Positions 1 to 8,034 of a DNA stretch of 64,000 nucleotides are shown piece after piece. The position numbers were made by a program, and so were the translations under genes. The stretch is from positions 124,001 to 188,000 of the forward strand of contig CAZBRD010000001.1 in the NCBI GenBank assembly GCA_964494205.1, read 5' to 3'. The stretch is from JBBTCX01 sp964494205. Lineage in GTDB: Bacteria > Planctomycetota > Phycisphaerae > UBA1845. Each line of letters starts with the position of its first letter. The stretch's first letter is position 1. The notes under the pieces were generated by a model. It did no database searches, had not been told where the DNA came from, and saw only the letters and a list, made by a program, of their open reading frames with translations.

Positions 1-2
1 AG

Positions 3-1523
3 CTCGGCGAAGATTTGATTCGCACTGCCAAGGTGGTCAACGCGATCAATGACGGGCTTGCGGTTTCCGATTCGCGCCTGCTGACAAGGGAGCTTCGCGT
101 GGTCGCGCCACCGAGCGGCGAGGAAAACTCGCCATGGCTTTCCATTGGTGAAATGGTGGCGGCTGCGGGTGCGCCCAATGACGATAACCACGCCGGGTTG
201 ATGCAGAAGGATAAGCGACTGGCAGGATTGAGTGATGAATTCACGCGGGAAGCTGCGAACGAGTGGCAGGCTTTGCAGTCGGCGTGGCGCGGCGAAGACG
301 CGAACGCGGTCAACGCCCATATTGCGAAACTGGCGGCCATGTTCCCGACGATTTCTCCGCAGTTATACCCGGCTGAGAATCGACTCTCGCTCGAAAGCTG
401 GTACTTCCGCAACAAGAGCATGACGTGGGTGTGGTATTTGTATGTCGCAGCCATCGCTCCGCTGCTCATGTCCATTATCTACAAATGGGATCGGGCGCGG
501 GCGATCGGCATGGCTTTGTTCGTCATTGCGTTTGGCGCGCACACAGCTTCGCTCGGCGTGCGCTGGTACATCTCTGGCCGCTGGCCGAACTCGAACATGT
601 TTGAGGCGGTGACGACAGCCGCGTGGCTCGGCGGTGTTCTTGCGATTGGGTTAGAGTGGTTCACGCGGCGCACAGCCTTTCGCAATTTGTTCGCGCTGGG
701 GTCGGGCGTGATGTCGATGCTCGCGCTGATGGCTGCGTATTTTCTGCCGGCGGATTTGACCTCCACGATCAACAACAAGATGGCTGCGCTCAACGATGTA
801 TGGCTGTACATCCACACCAACATGATCATCCTGAGTTACGCGATCATCGGCATCGCATGTATTCCGGCGCTGTTGATGCTGCGTCATCGCTGGTGCCTCG
901 CGTGGGACAACGGATCGATTCACAAGATTCGTTTGGTTGTTCTCCCAATCGCACTCGGCGTGCTGAACCTGACTGCGTATTACCTGGTCATGCATGCGAT
1001 TGACCCCATCGGGCATGGGCTGAGCAGGAATGCACTTCTGGCGAGTGCCGGCGCGCTGGCTGGTTCATTCTTCGTCGTTGCATCGGAGATCATGAGCATT
1101 CGTGAGCGTCGTCGCGCGGGTGAGTTGCGAGTGGAGAAGGCTGCATCGGGCGGGGCTGCGTCGCTGATTCTAAGCAACAAAGCCACTTCGCCGTTCCTCA
1201 AGCCGGAGGCGCAAACGTCGAGCCAGGTATTGGATGGTGCGACGATGGTGCTCGTCGAGCTTTCGTTCATCACGCTGTTTGTCGGCACGGTGATGGGCGC
1301 GATTTGGGCGGACCACTCGTGGGGCCGACCGTGGGGCTGGGACCCGAAGGAAGTCTTCGCGCTCAACACGTTCATCATTTATCTGATCCTCGTTCACGTG
1401 CGGTTCAAGGTCCGCGACAAGGGCCTGTGGACGGCGGTGCTGGCGGTGATCGGCTTCGAGGTCATGATGTTCAACTGGATCGTGGTGAACTTCGTGATCA
1501 GCGGGTTGCATAGTTACGCGTAG
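3..1523 (+). CDS. ccsA: Cytochrome c biogenesis protein CcsA/ResC-like (5' partial)
   Basis: Membrane protein of cytochrome c maturation system II, which handles haem for attachment to apocytochromes outside the cytoplasmic membrane. The haem-binding tryptophan-rich motif WGRPWGWDPKE is present near residue 430, as are the CcsA-type segments RWYISGRWPNSNMFEA and FNWIVVNFVISGLHSYA at the C-terminus. About eight to ten hydrophobic helices follow a soluble N-terminal part of about 130 residues. The frame stays open to the left edge, so the TTG at 15 is probably internal and the real start, perhaps with a fused ResB-like domain or an upstream resB gene, lies outside the window. The family assignment is firm; the N-terminal architecture is not visible. 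Confidence 0.9.
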   Translation, partial: LGEDLIRTAKVVNAINDGLAVSDSRLLTRELRVVAPPSGEENSPWLSIGEMVAAAGAPNDDNHAGLMQKDKRLAGLSDEFTREAANEWQALQSAWRGEDANAVNAHIAKLAAMFPTISPQLYPAENRLSLESWYFRNKSMTWVWYLYVAAIAPLLMSIIYKWDRARAIGMALFVIAFGAHTASLGVRWYISGRWPNSNMFEAVTTAAWLGGVLAIGLEWFTRRTAFRNLFALGSGVMSMLALMAAYFLPADLTSTINNKMAALNDVWLYIHTNMIILSYAIIGIACIPALLMLRHRWCLAWDNGSIHKIRLVVLPIALGVLNLTAYYLVMHAIDPIGHGLSRNALLASAGALAGSFFVVASEIMSIRERRRAGELRVEKAASGGAASLILSNKATSPFLKPEAQTSSQVLDGATMVLVELSFITLFVGTVMGAIWADHSWGRPWGWDPKEVFALNTFIIYLILVHVRFKVRDKGLWTAVLAVIGFEVMMFNWIVVNFVISGLHSYA

Positions 1524-1734
1524 ACGAAAACCTAAAGCCTAAAACCAAAAACCTAAATCTGCCACGCGGCCTGATGGGCGATCGGGAATTGTCGAATGTC
1601 GACCCACTGCGTGGGGGCGAAGTGCGATTGTCGATTGGCGGGGATGAACCACAAAGGCACCAAGACACAAAGTCTGGTTGGTGTCTTATACGCATCCCAT
1701 CAAATAATGGCGCTGCAAGGATGATCGATCAGTC

Positions 1735-1822
1735 GTGCCTACGGCACTTGATCTTTTGAGCATTCACTTCTTACCCAGCATTGAAAGTGCTGGGCTATTC
1801 TCATTCCGTCCCTGACGGGACG
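1735..1822. repeat. Cluster of three small palindromes (REP-like)
   Basis: Within the 277-base gap after ccsA three hairpins stand in a row: GTGCC-TAC-GGCAC at 1735-1747, CCCAGCA-n7-TGCTGGG at 1774-1794, and CGTCCC-TGAC-GGGACG at 1807-1822; the last reaches into the 3' end of the next gene. The second and third types recur in the same order inside the coding sequence at 34174-34255. The rest of the gap (1524-1734) is AT-richer text with no gene that I can support. Confidence 0.7.
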
Positions 1823-2379
1823 AGGGCATTCGCGGCATTTGACGTTGTTGGTCCACTTGTTACGTGCGCCTCGACGGCCTGTTCGAATGACTTGGTGTCT
1901 TCGGGTGTCAGGCCGACGCCGAGGCGGGCTAGGGTGGCGGAGATGCAGGTCCAGCCGCCGGCGGGTTGTTTGCGCCAGCGGCGGATGTCGGACCATTTGA
2001 TCAATTCGAACTTCCTGCGGTGGCCGGTTTTGTTGACGAGCACTCCGTCGGCTGTGACGGCGATGTATGGGTGGATCTTCTTCCAGCCGCCGAGTCGCGA
2101 GACAAAGGCGCCGACGAGTGCGGCGAGGATGAGGCCGAGTTGCAGGCTGGAGCTGAAGAGCTTTTGCGACCGGTTATCGGCGTCTCGGCTGAGCATCCAC
2201 GTGAAGGTAAAAAAGAACGCGGGTATGCAGAAGAAGTAGGCAGCCATTGCGTAGATCTTGAGCATGTCGTGTCGCGATTCGGGGGAATACCAGATGGTAG
2301 GGGGTGGATCGAGCAACGTGTTGCACTTGGGGCAGCGCGGGCTTTCGGAAGATTTGCCACAGGCGAAGCAAGTGAGCAT
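1801..2379 (-). CDS. Zinc-ribbon membrane protein, function unknown
   Basis: A 192-residue protein I do not recognise beyond its parts. It begins with a four-cysteine zinc ribbon (C4, C7, C16, C19), followed by two hydrophobic helices at about residues 42-62 and 80-100. A soluble C-terminal domain (KIHPYIAVTADGVLVN and onwards) resembles PH-like membrane-associated domains, but that is only an impression. It is transcribed away from the M3 peptidase gene. The stop codon lies within a palindromic repeat, so the last residues may be repeat-derived. Confidence 0.7.
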   Translation of the reverse strand: MLTCFACGKSSESPRCPKCNTLLDPPPTIWYSPESRHDMLKIYAMAAYFFCIPAFFFTFTWMLSRDADNRSQKLFSSSLQLGLILAALVGAFVSRLGGWKKIHPYIAVTADGVLVNKTGHRRKFELIKWSDIRRWRKQPAGGWTCISATLARLGVGLTPEDTKSFEQAVEAHVTSGPTTSNAANALVPSGTE

Positions 2380-2640
2380 GGCGAATATCCAATTGAGAAT
2401 CGATGATGACGTTAATCATGATATCAAGTGGTGGGGTAATGCTCAATTCGAGGCTGGTGAATCGTCTTGTGTATCGTCCGCCTCGTGTAGCAGGAAACAG
2501 GTGGGTGCAGAGCACCGCACCCTACGTGGGTGGCACCCGTGCTTGCGCAGGGGGCGCTGGTAGAATGCAATCTGTAGAAGTGGAAAGGCAATGGTGCCTT
2601 GTGGTCCAAAACAATCGAATAGGCGACGTTTGATGGAACT

Positions 2641-2675
2641 CACCACGGCCAAGCTGTGGCTTGACCGTGCCACCC
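2641..2675. repeat. 35-base dispersed repeat, copy 1
   Basis: This segment begins CACCACGGCCAAGCTG and ends GACCGTGCCACCC. It matches the reverse complement of 24110-24144 at 33 of 35 positions by hand alignment. It lies in the 347-base divergent gap 2380-2726, which also holds short inverted segments around 2505-2560 (GGTGC/GCACC, GGGTG/CACCC) but no gene that I can support. Confidence 0.75.
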
Positions 2676-2726
2676 ATGGCTGCCTGCTCGATTGAGATCA
2701 CATATCGCTCAAAGGAGGAGCTTTCT

Positions 2727-4637
2727 ATGTCGAATCCGCAATATCCGCGTCGGTTTGTTGGGGCGAATGAAACGCTGGATCGTTGGCCGGTGATCGAGCC
2801 GTATTTTGAGAAGCTTGCGAAGCGCGAGCTGGCGGGGGCGGCGGAGGTCGAGCGGTGGCTGGAGGACTATAGTGAGCTGACGGCCTGCGTGGATGAGATG
2901 GGCACGGATCGACATGTGAAGATGACGTGTCAGACGGATGACCCGGCGCGGAAGGCTGCGTACTTTGATTTTCTGGAGAATATCGAGCCGCAGATCAAAC
3001 CGCAGATGCATGCGCTGAATGTGAAGTATACGAAGACGGCTGCGGTGAAGGAGTTATTGCAGCAACGCAATTCAGAGCCGACGACTACCCAGAGACCCTC
3101 ACCCTGCCCTCTCCCTAAAGAGGGAGAGGGAATTGCAGGGGCACCCTCGAAGAATTCGGTTGAGGGACCATCGGGCAAGAGTGCGTCATCGGGCGGGCGA
3201 TATGCTGTGCTGGATCGACGGATTCGCGCTTCGGTGGAGGTGTTTCGCGATAAGAACGTGCCGTTGCAGACGCAGGAAGCGAAGCTGATGCAGGAGTTTC
3301 AGGAGATCGGCGGGGCGCAGACGGTTTCGTTCGACGGGAAGGAGCAGACGGTCGCGCAGTTGGCTGTGTATGCGGAGCGGACGGATCGGGCCGTGCGACA
3401 GGGTGCGTGGGAGGCGGAGGCCAATCGGCGGTTGCAGGATGTGGAGAAGCTGGAAGAGATTTTCGACAAGCTGATCGGGCTGCGTCACGAGATGGCACTC
3501 AACGCGGGGAGTGCGAACTATGTGGACTACATGTTTAAGGCGATGCAGCGGTTTGATTACACGCCGAAGGATTGCTTCGCGTTTCATGAGGCTGTGGAGA
3601 AGGCGGCGGTGCCGGTGTTGCGGGAGTTGCAGCGTGAGCGCGAATCGGAATTGCGAATCCAATGCAAGAGCCCCTCACCCCTGCCCTCTCCCCAAGGGGG
3701 CGAGGGAGTAAGAAAAGAAGGCGCTGGGTTCGACAAATTGCGGCCTTGGGATTTGGCGGTGGATGTGAAGGGGCGGGCGCCGCTGAAGCCGTTCGCGGAT
3801 GTGGAGGAGTTGTGCACGAAGTGTTCGCGCGTGTTTCATCGGGTCGATCGGGAGTTGGGGGCGCAGTTCGATGAGATGCGAGCGAAGGGGTATCTCGATC
3901 TGGCGAATCGCAAGGGGAAAGCGCCGGGCGGGTATCAATCGAATTATGAGGAGTCGCGCCGGCCGTTCATTTTCATGAATGCGGTGGGCGTGCAGCGGGA
4001 TGTGCGGGTTTTGGTGCATGAGGGCGGGCATGCGTTTCACTCAGTGGCTGCGAAGGATGATCCGTTGATTCAGTATCGCAGTGCGCCGATTGAGTTCTGC
4101 GAGGTGGCGTCGTTCGGGATGGAGATGCTGGCGCTGGATTATCTGGATGAGTTTTATGATGCGGATGAGTTCGCGCGGGCGAAGCGGGCGCAGCTGGAGG
4201 GGATTATTTATCTGATTCCGTGGGTGGCGACGATCGACGCGTTTCAGCATCAGCTTTATGCCAAGCCGGGGCACTCGCGCGAGGAGCGGAAGCGGATGTG
4301 GCTGGAGCTGCATCGGCGGTTTGGCGGCGTGGCGGATTTTGCGGGGTATGAGCGGGCGCTGGAGTTTGCGTGGCAGAAGCAAGTGCACTTGTTCCAGGCG
4401 CCGCTGTATTACATCGAGTACGGGATCGCGAAATTGGGGGCGCTGCAGGTGTGGCGGAACGCGATGAAGGATCGGGCGGCTGCGACGAAAGCGTATCGTG
4501 CGGGGTTGGCACTGGGGGGATCGAGGCCGCTGCCGGAGTTGTTTGCGGCTGCGGGAGCGAGGTTTGATTTTTCGTATGAGACGTTGGCGCCGTTAATGGA
4601 GTTGTTGCAGAAGGAGTTGGCGAAGTTGCCGCAGTAA
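2727..4637 (+). CDS. M3 family oligoendopeptidase (PepF-like)
   Basis: Zinc metallopeptidase of family M3B, which cleaves short peptides in the cytoplasm. The HEGGH site is at about residues 431-435, with the downstream glutamate region EFCEVASFGMEML. I place the start at the ATG at 2727 because AAAGGAGGAG at 2711-2720 is a strong ribosome-binding site; the in-frame upstream ATG at 2661 has none. The protein is about 636 residues, longer than the usual 560-600. The excess is explained by two stretches translated from palindromic repeats (residues about 122-153, containing PSPCPLPKEGEG, and about 312-332, containing SPSPLPSPQGGEG), probably surface loops or linkers. The gene is markedly G-rich on its coding strand. 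Confidence 0.92.
   Translation: MSNPQYPRRFVGANETLDRWPVIEPYFEKLAKRELAGAAEVERWLEDYSELTACVDEMGTDRHVKMTCQTDDPARKAAYFDFLENIEPQIKPQMHALNVKYTKTAAVKELLQQRNSEPTTTQRPSPCPLPKEGEGIAGAPSKNSVEGPSGKSASSGGRYAVLDRRIRASVEVFRDKNVPLQTQEAKLMQEFQEIGGAQTVSFDGKEQTVAQLAVYAERTDRAVRQGAWEAEANRRLQDVEKLEEIFDKLIGLRHEMALNAGSANYVDYMFKAMQRFDYTPKDCFAFHEAVEKAAVPVLRELQRERESELRIQCKSPSPLPSPQGGEGVRKEGAGFDKLRPWDLAVDVKGRAPLKPFADVEELCTKCSRVFHRVDRELGAQFDEMRAKGYLDLANRKGKAPGGYQSNYEESRRPFIFMNAVGVQRDVRVLVHEGGHAFHSVAAKDDPLIQYRSAPIEFCEVASFGMEMLALDYLDEFYDADEFARAKRAQLEGIIYLIPWVATIDAFQHQLYAKPGHSREERKRMWLELHRRFGGVADFAGYERALEFAWQKQVHLFQAPLYYIEYGIAKLGALQVWRNAMKDRAAATKAYRAGLALGGSRPLPELFAAAGARFDFSYETLAPLMELLQKELAKLPQ
3096..3130. repeat. REP-like palindrome inside the M3 peptidase gene, copy 1
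   Basis: CCCTC followed by ACCCTG and a perfect 10-base stem CCCTCTCCCT-AAAG-AGGGAGAGGG (3107-3130). It is read in frame as part of the peptidase. It belongs to the same family as 3671-3708 and 57527-57565. Confidence 0.85.
3671..3708. repeat. REP-like palindrome inside the M3 peptidase gene, copy 2
   Basis: CCCCTCACCCCTG followed by the stem CCCTCTCCCC-AA-GGGGGCGAGGG. It shares the leader CCCTCACCC and the stem with 3096-3130, 575 bases upstream in the same gene and the same orientation, and is again read through in frame. Confidence 0.82.
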
Positions 4638-4669
4638 GTTCGGTGTGATCGAACCTGTTGAGACGGGAA

Positions 4670-4984
4670 ATGAACAGCGATCCTGCTATTCCCAATGACA
4701 CTGGGCTGCGTTGCCCAAAGTGCGGATACAACATTACCGCGTTGACGTCCGCTCGCTGTCCGGAGTGCGGGAGCTCGTTTGAACTGGCTGCTCCGCCCGA
4801 TACACAGCCCCGAAAACCGTCGAGCTTGCAACAGTTATTGAATCTATTCTACGTTGCGGGCACTGTCTTGATTGTTGCCAGCTGGTTTGGTGTGGTGGAT
4901 TACCGCATTGGCCGGATCGGTCTCGGGATGGCGTTGCTCGGTTGGGTGGTGAGCACTTTTAGTGGGCCGCGTCGTCGAGTGTAG
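4670..4984 (+). CDS. Small zinc-ribbon membrane protein
   Basis: A 104-residue protein of unknown function. The N-terminus carries a zinc ribbon CPKCGYNITALTSARCPEC, and two hydrophobic helices follow (about residues 54-73 and 82-99). A TTG at 4658 is an in-frame alternative start; I prefer the ATG at 4670, preceded by GACGGGAA. It lies 32 bases after the M3 peptidase on the same strand and may be co-transcribed with it. Proteins with this short ribbon plus two helices are frequent in planctomycete genomes and are normally left as hypothetical. Confidence 0.7.
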   Translation: MNSDPAIPNDTGLRCPKCGYNITALTSARCPECGSSFELAAPPDTQPRKPSSLQQLLNLFYVAGTVLIVASWFGVVDYRIGRIGLGMALLGWVVSTFSGPRRRV

Positions 4985-5048
4985 CTTGGTTCTAGCTTAG
5001 TTTTCAGAAATTACGCACACCTTTCTATAACAAAACTCTGAAATATAA

Positions 5049-6338
5049 TTGTGCGAAACGACGGGAAAGTTCGCGAGGAAAGCAGAGGATAATCCAATTC
5101 AGCATCTTGGTGACAAAGGCGACGGTTTGAGTCCATTGGGCTTCGACGAAGGTTTGCGACTCTATCAGTCGCCAGATATCTTCACGCTGGGTGAGATGGC
5201 TAATGCGGTGCGCGAGCGGCTGCATGGGCGGAATGCGTTTTACAACATCAACCTGCACATCAACTATTCGAACTACTGCGTGCTGCGGTGCAAGTTTTGT
5301 TCGTTCTACCGAGCGTACCCGAAGAATGGCGACGGGCTGGACAAGGACATTGTGCATGATGACGGCACATACGAGCTGACCATTAACGAGATCGTTCGTC
5401 GCGCGCGTGTGGCGTATTCGCGCGGGGCGACTGAGGTGCACATCGTCGGCGGGTTGCATCCGAAGTTGCCGTTTTCGTATTACACCGACATGTGTGCGGC
5501 GATTCGCGAGGCGTGCCCGCACATGCACATCAAGGCGTTTACCGCCATCGAGATTATTCACTTCACGCGGATCACGAGGCCGCGGTTGTCGATCGCCGAA
5601 GTGCTGACGAAGTTGCGCGAGGCGGGTTTGGGGTCGATGCCGGGTGGCGGAGCGGAGATATTTGACGATCGCGTGCATGACGAGGCGTTCAAGACGAAGG
5701 TGGGCGAGGCTGAGTGGTTTGAGGTGCATCGCACGGCCCACGAGCTGGGAATCTTCACTAACGCGACGATGCTGTATGGGCATGTGGAGACGCCGGCTGA
5801 GCGGATCAAGCACTTGATCAAGCTGCGCGAGCATCAGGAGGAAAGTTTGCGGTCGCGGCGGGCGCACTTCAATTGCGTGATTCCGTTGTCGTTCATTCCC
5901 GACGGCAGTGCGCTGGAGAATCTGCCGGGCCCGAGTGGGTTGGATGATCTGAAGACGCTGGCGATCAGCCGGTTGATCTGCCACAACATTCCGCACATCA
6001 AGGCCTTCTGGATCATGCAGACGCCGAAGCTGGCGCAGGTGGCGCTCAACTGGGGCGTGGATGATATTGACGGCACGGTGGTGTGGTACGACATCACCAA
6101 ACGCGAGGGCGACGGCACGACGCATCAGGAACTGACGGTCGATAAGCTGAAGCGATTGATCGTGGAGGCTGGGTGCAAGCCGGTGGAGCGGGATACGCTT
6201 TATCGCCGGGTGAACCGCAGTGACAGCCAGTGGCACGTCGATGGTGAGAATTGGCGCGTTAAGTATGATGCGGCTGCGCCGGATGAGAGGCTGGGGGCGA
6301 AGCGGGAGTTTGTGGAGTTGGGGGCGACGTTGAGGTAG
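5049..6338 (+). CDS. mqnE: Aminofutalosine synthase MqnE
   Basis: Radical SAM enzyme of the futalosine menaquinone pathway, which joins a SAM-derived adenosyl group to the chorismate-derived enolpyruvyl-benzoate substrate. The radical SAM cluster CVLRCKFC is at residues 77-84 (C77, C81, C84). Family motifs SMPGGGAEIF and TPKLAQVALNWGVDDIDG are present. Length 429 is slightly above the usual 360-400 because of the N-terminus. The TTG at 5049 is the first start in frame and has no clear ribosome-binding site; homology begins near GLSPLGFDEGLRLYQS, so the true start may lie some 25 codons later. No other mqn gene is nearby. A 442-residue antisense frame over the gene is a shadow. Confidence 0.9.
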   Translation: MCETTGKFARKAEDNPIQHLGDKGDGLSPLGFDEGLRLYQSPDIFTLGEMANAVRERLHGRNAFYNINLHINYSNYCVLRCKFCSFYRAYPKNGDGLDKDIVHDDGTYELTINEIVRRARVAYSRGATEVHIVGGLHPKLPFSYYTDMCAAIREACPHMHIKAFTAIEIIHFTRITRPRLSIAEVLTKLREAGLGSMPGGGAEIFDDRVHDEAFKTKVGEAEWFEVHRTAHELGIFTNATMLYGHVETPAERIKHLIKLREHQEESLRSRRAHFNCVIPLSFIPDGSALENLPGPSGLDDLKTLAISRLICHNIPHIKAFWIMQTPKLAQVALNWGVDDIDGTVVWYDITKREGDGTTHQELTVDKLKRLIVEAGCKPVERDTLYRRVNRSDSQWHVDGENWRVKYDAAAPDERLGAKREFVELGATLR

Positions 6339-6398
6339 AACGCGAACTTCCACACAACGTAGAGTTATGACATTCTTTATCTCGTGCTCTTATCAATT

Positions 6399-7148
6399 CT
6401 AAGCAACCGGTCGCTTGCGCTCTCGGCTCTGATGATTACGGAGTTGCGCGATAGAAGCACATGTCACCAGTAGAAATAGTGCGGTTGGTTCAGGGACGAG
6501 CAACAGTTGTCCGCCGGTTAGTTCGCCGGTGTGGGCGCGCCACTGGGTGAGCGGGTCGCCGGGGCCGTTGAAGCCGAAGGCGGCGAAAGCTCCGAAGTTC
6601 GGATTGGCATCGTCGGCGTTCATGAGGTCGATGATGGCAGGGATCTGGGACGGAACTTCAATTTCAATTACACCAAGTTGTGTCTCGCCATTATCAGGAA
6701 CCGTGATCTGGAATAACGGGTTCGCCGTCGGTAACGGATAAACCCATGCGGTATTTGGCAGCGTCCCATCAGGAAAGCAATCGAAGGCGCAAATCCAATC
6801 GAAGGCGGATGGATTGTCGACCGTTTCGTCTTGTGGCGTGTTTGGATCGTTGAGAAATACACCGTCGTTCCCGGCCCAGCCGTTGGCTTCAACGATCGGG
6901 GCCGATGTATCGGTGAAATCGAGAAAAATGCCGCGAAAGAGAATACTGCCTTGCGGATTACCGGTGTCGACGAGGAACACGTTGGCGGCGAGAACTTGGC
7001 CTGGTGTGACAACTGCGGTAGGTGGATTGCCTGGGATAACTGTTACGCCGGTAGGACGGATGTCGAAGCGTGCGCCGGCGAAAGAGGAAGAGATGCTTGC
7101 AGTCCAACAAGAGACGGCGACAACTAGAAATCGTGTTCGTTGAATCAT
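6399..7148 (-). CDS. PEP-CTERM sorting domain protein A
   Basis: Exported protein of 249 residues with an N-terminal signal peptide ending near SSFAGA and a C-terminal PEP-CTERM tail (LLLVPEPTALFLLVT, then a basic end RNHQSRERKRP), the signal for exosortase processing. The body shares long stretches with the next gene upstream: DIRPTGVT, VDTGNPQGSILFRG, FLDFTDTS, VEANGWAGNDGVF, TQWRAHTGELTGGQLLLVPEP. It starts 3 bases after the stop of that gene, so the pair is a tandem duplication in one transcript. The function of the body is unknown. No exosortase gene is in the window. Confidence 0.88.
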   Translation of the reverse strand: MIQRTRFLVVAVSCWTASISSSFAGARFDIRPTGVTVIPGNPPTAVVTPGQVLAANVFLVDTGNPQGSILFRGIFLDFTDTSAPIVEANGWAGNDGVFLNDPNTPQDETVDNPSAFDWICAFDCFPDGTLPNTAWVYPLPTANPLFQITVPDNGETQLGVIEIEVPSQIPAIIDLMNADDANPNFGAFAAFGFNGPGDPLTQWRAHTGELTGGQLLLVPEPTALFLLVTCASIAQLRNHQSRERKRPVA

Positions 7149-7151
7149 CTC

Positions 7152-7859
7152 TTAATTCGCACCTTTCCTTGGCCGTGTGTTCAGAGCAACGAAAGTACCA
7201 ACCACAAAAAGAAGAAAGGTTGCCGGTTCCGGGACAAGCAACAGTTGGCCGCCGGTGAGTTCGCCGGTGTGAGCGCGCCAGGTGGTGACTGGGTCATTGG
7301 GGCCGCCGAAGCCGAAATCGACGCGCGCACCATAGAACACACTTGGAGCATCGGCGTTCATGACGTCGATGATTGCGGGGAGCTGCGATGGCACGTCGAC
7401 GAGAATGCTGCCGAGCTGGATCTCGCCGTTGTCCGGCAAGACGATTTGAAATATCGGATTGGGATTGGGTAGTGGATATACCCAACTCTGGTATGGCAAT
7501 GGTGGAATGAACCGGGGGATCGTGAATGGATTTATCCAGTTGAAGTAACCGTCATTGTCGAGGTCATCTTCGAATATTCCATCGGGACCGGCCCAGCCGT
7601 TTGCTTCTACTATTGAGCTACTTGTATCAGTGAAGTCCAGGAATACTCCCCTGAATGCGATCGCTCCCTGGGGATTGCCGGTGTCGACGATGAACGCTTG
7701 AAGGTTCAATGTTTGGCCGGGTGTCACGGTGACTGAAGGGATATCGCCTGGTGTTGTAGTGAGGCCCTGCGGGCGGAGGTCGATGCGGGCACCGGCGAAA
7801 GTCGCTGTCGAGCAAGTTAACAAGATGCCGAAGCAAAAAACGTGTTTCTTCATGGCCAT
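7152..7859 (-). CDS. PEP-CTERM sorting domain protein B
   Basis: Paralogue and upstream partner of the gene at 6399-7148. It has a signal peptide (MKKHVFCFGILLTCSTATFAGA), a conserved body, and a C-terminal VPEPATFLLFVVGTFVAL segment followed by a basic end. I take the ATG at 7859 as start because GAGGGGGAGC directly precedes it; an ATG at 7853 and a GTG at 7871 are alternatives. Relative to paralogue A the middle (after NGWAGPDGIF) differs most, as expected if this segment sets specificity or is unconstrained. Likely surface-exposed or matrix-associated. Confidence 0.87.
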   Translation of the reverse strand: MAMKKHVFCFGILLTCSTATFAGARIDLRPQGLTTTPGDIPSVTVTPGQTLNLQAFIVDTGNPQGAIAFRGVFLDFTDTSSSIVEANGWAGPDGIFEDDLDNDGYFNWINPFTIPRFIPPLPYQSWVYPLPNPNPIFQIVLPDNGEIQLGSILVDVPSQLPAIIDVMNADAPSVFYGARVDFGFGGPNDPVTTWRAHTGELTGGQLLLVPEPATFLLFVVGTFVALNTRPRKGAN

Positions 7860-7966
7860 GCTCCCCCTCACGTGACGGTGATCGATGACGTTTGGATAGA
7901 TGTAATGGTAAGTGAATTACGTAGTTGGGGTCAAGGTTTGTAGGTTGGATTGACAAACTCATGGGC

Positions 7967-7986
7967 GTCGGGTCTGCGGACCCGAC
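7967..7986. repeat. Palindrome GTCGGGTC-TGCG-GACCCGAC
   Basis: Perfect 8-base stem with a 4-base loop between the PEP-CTERM unit and the polyferredoxin gene. A related text (GTAGGTT, GGGTC) precedes it. Placement between genes and the short perfect stem fit the REP-like repeats seen elsewhere in the window; it has no T-run, so it is not a clear terminator. Confidence 0.6.
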
Positions 7987-8034
7987 CTACTGCGCTTGCG
8001 TTCGACAACACATGCGAACCAGGTGCGGGAGTTC

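Noticed and set aside
3096..3130. Reading the palindrome in the M3 gene as a terminator
   Set aside because: It lies early in an intact coding sequence, lacks a T-run, and recurs in the same frame-compatible way elsewhere.
5025..6353. 442-codon minus-strand frame over mqnE
   Set aside because: It is the antisense shadow of a gene with an intact radical SAM site; its composition is Arg/His/Leu-rich and has no motif.
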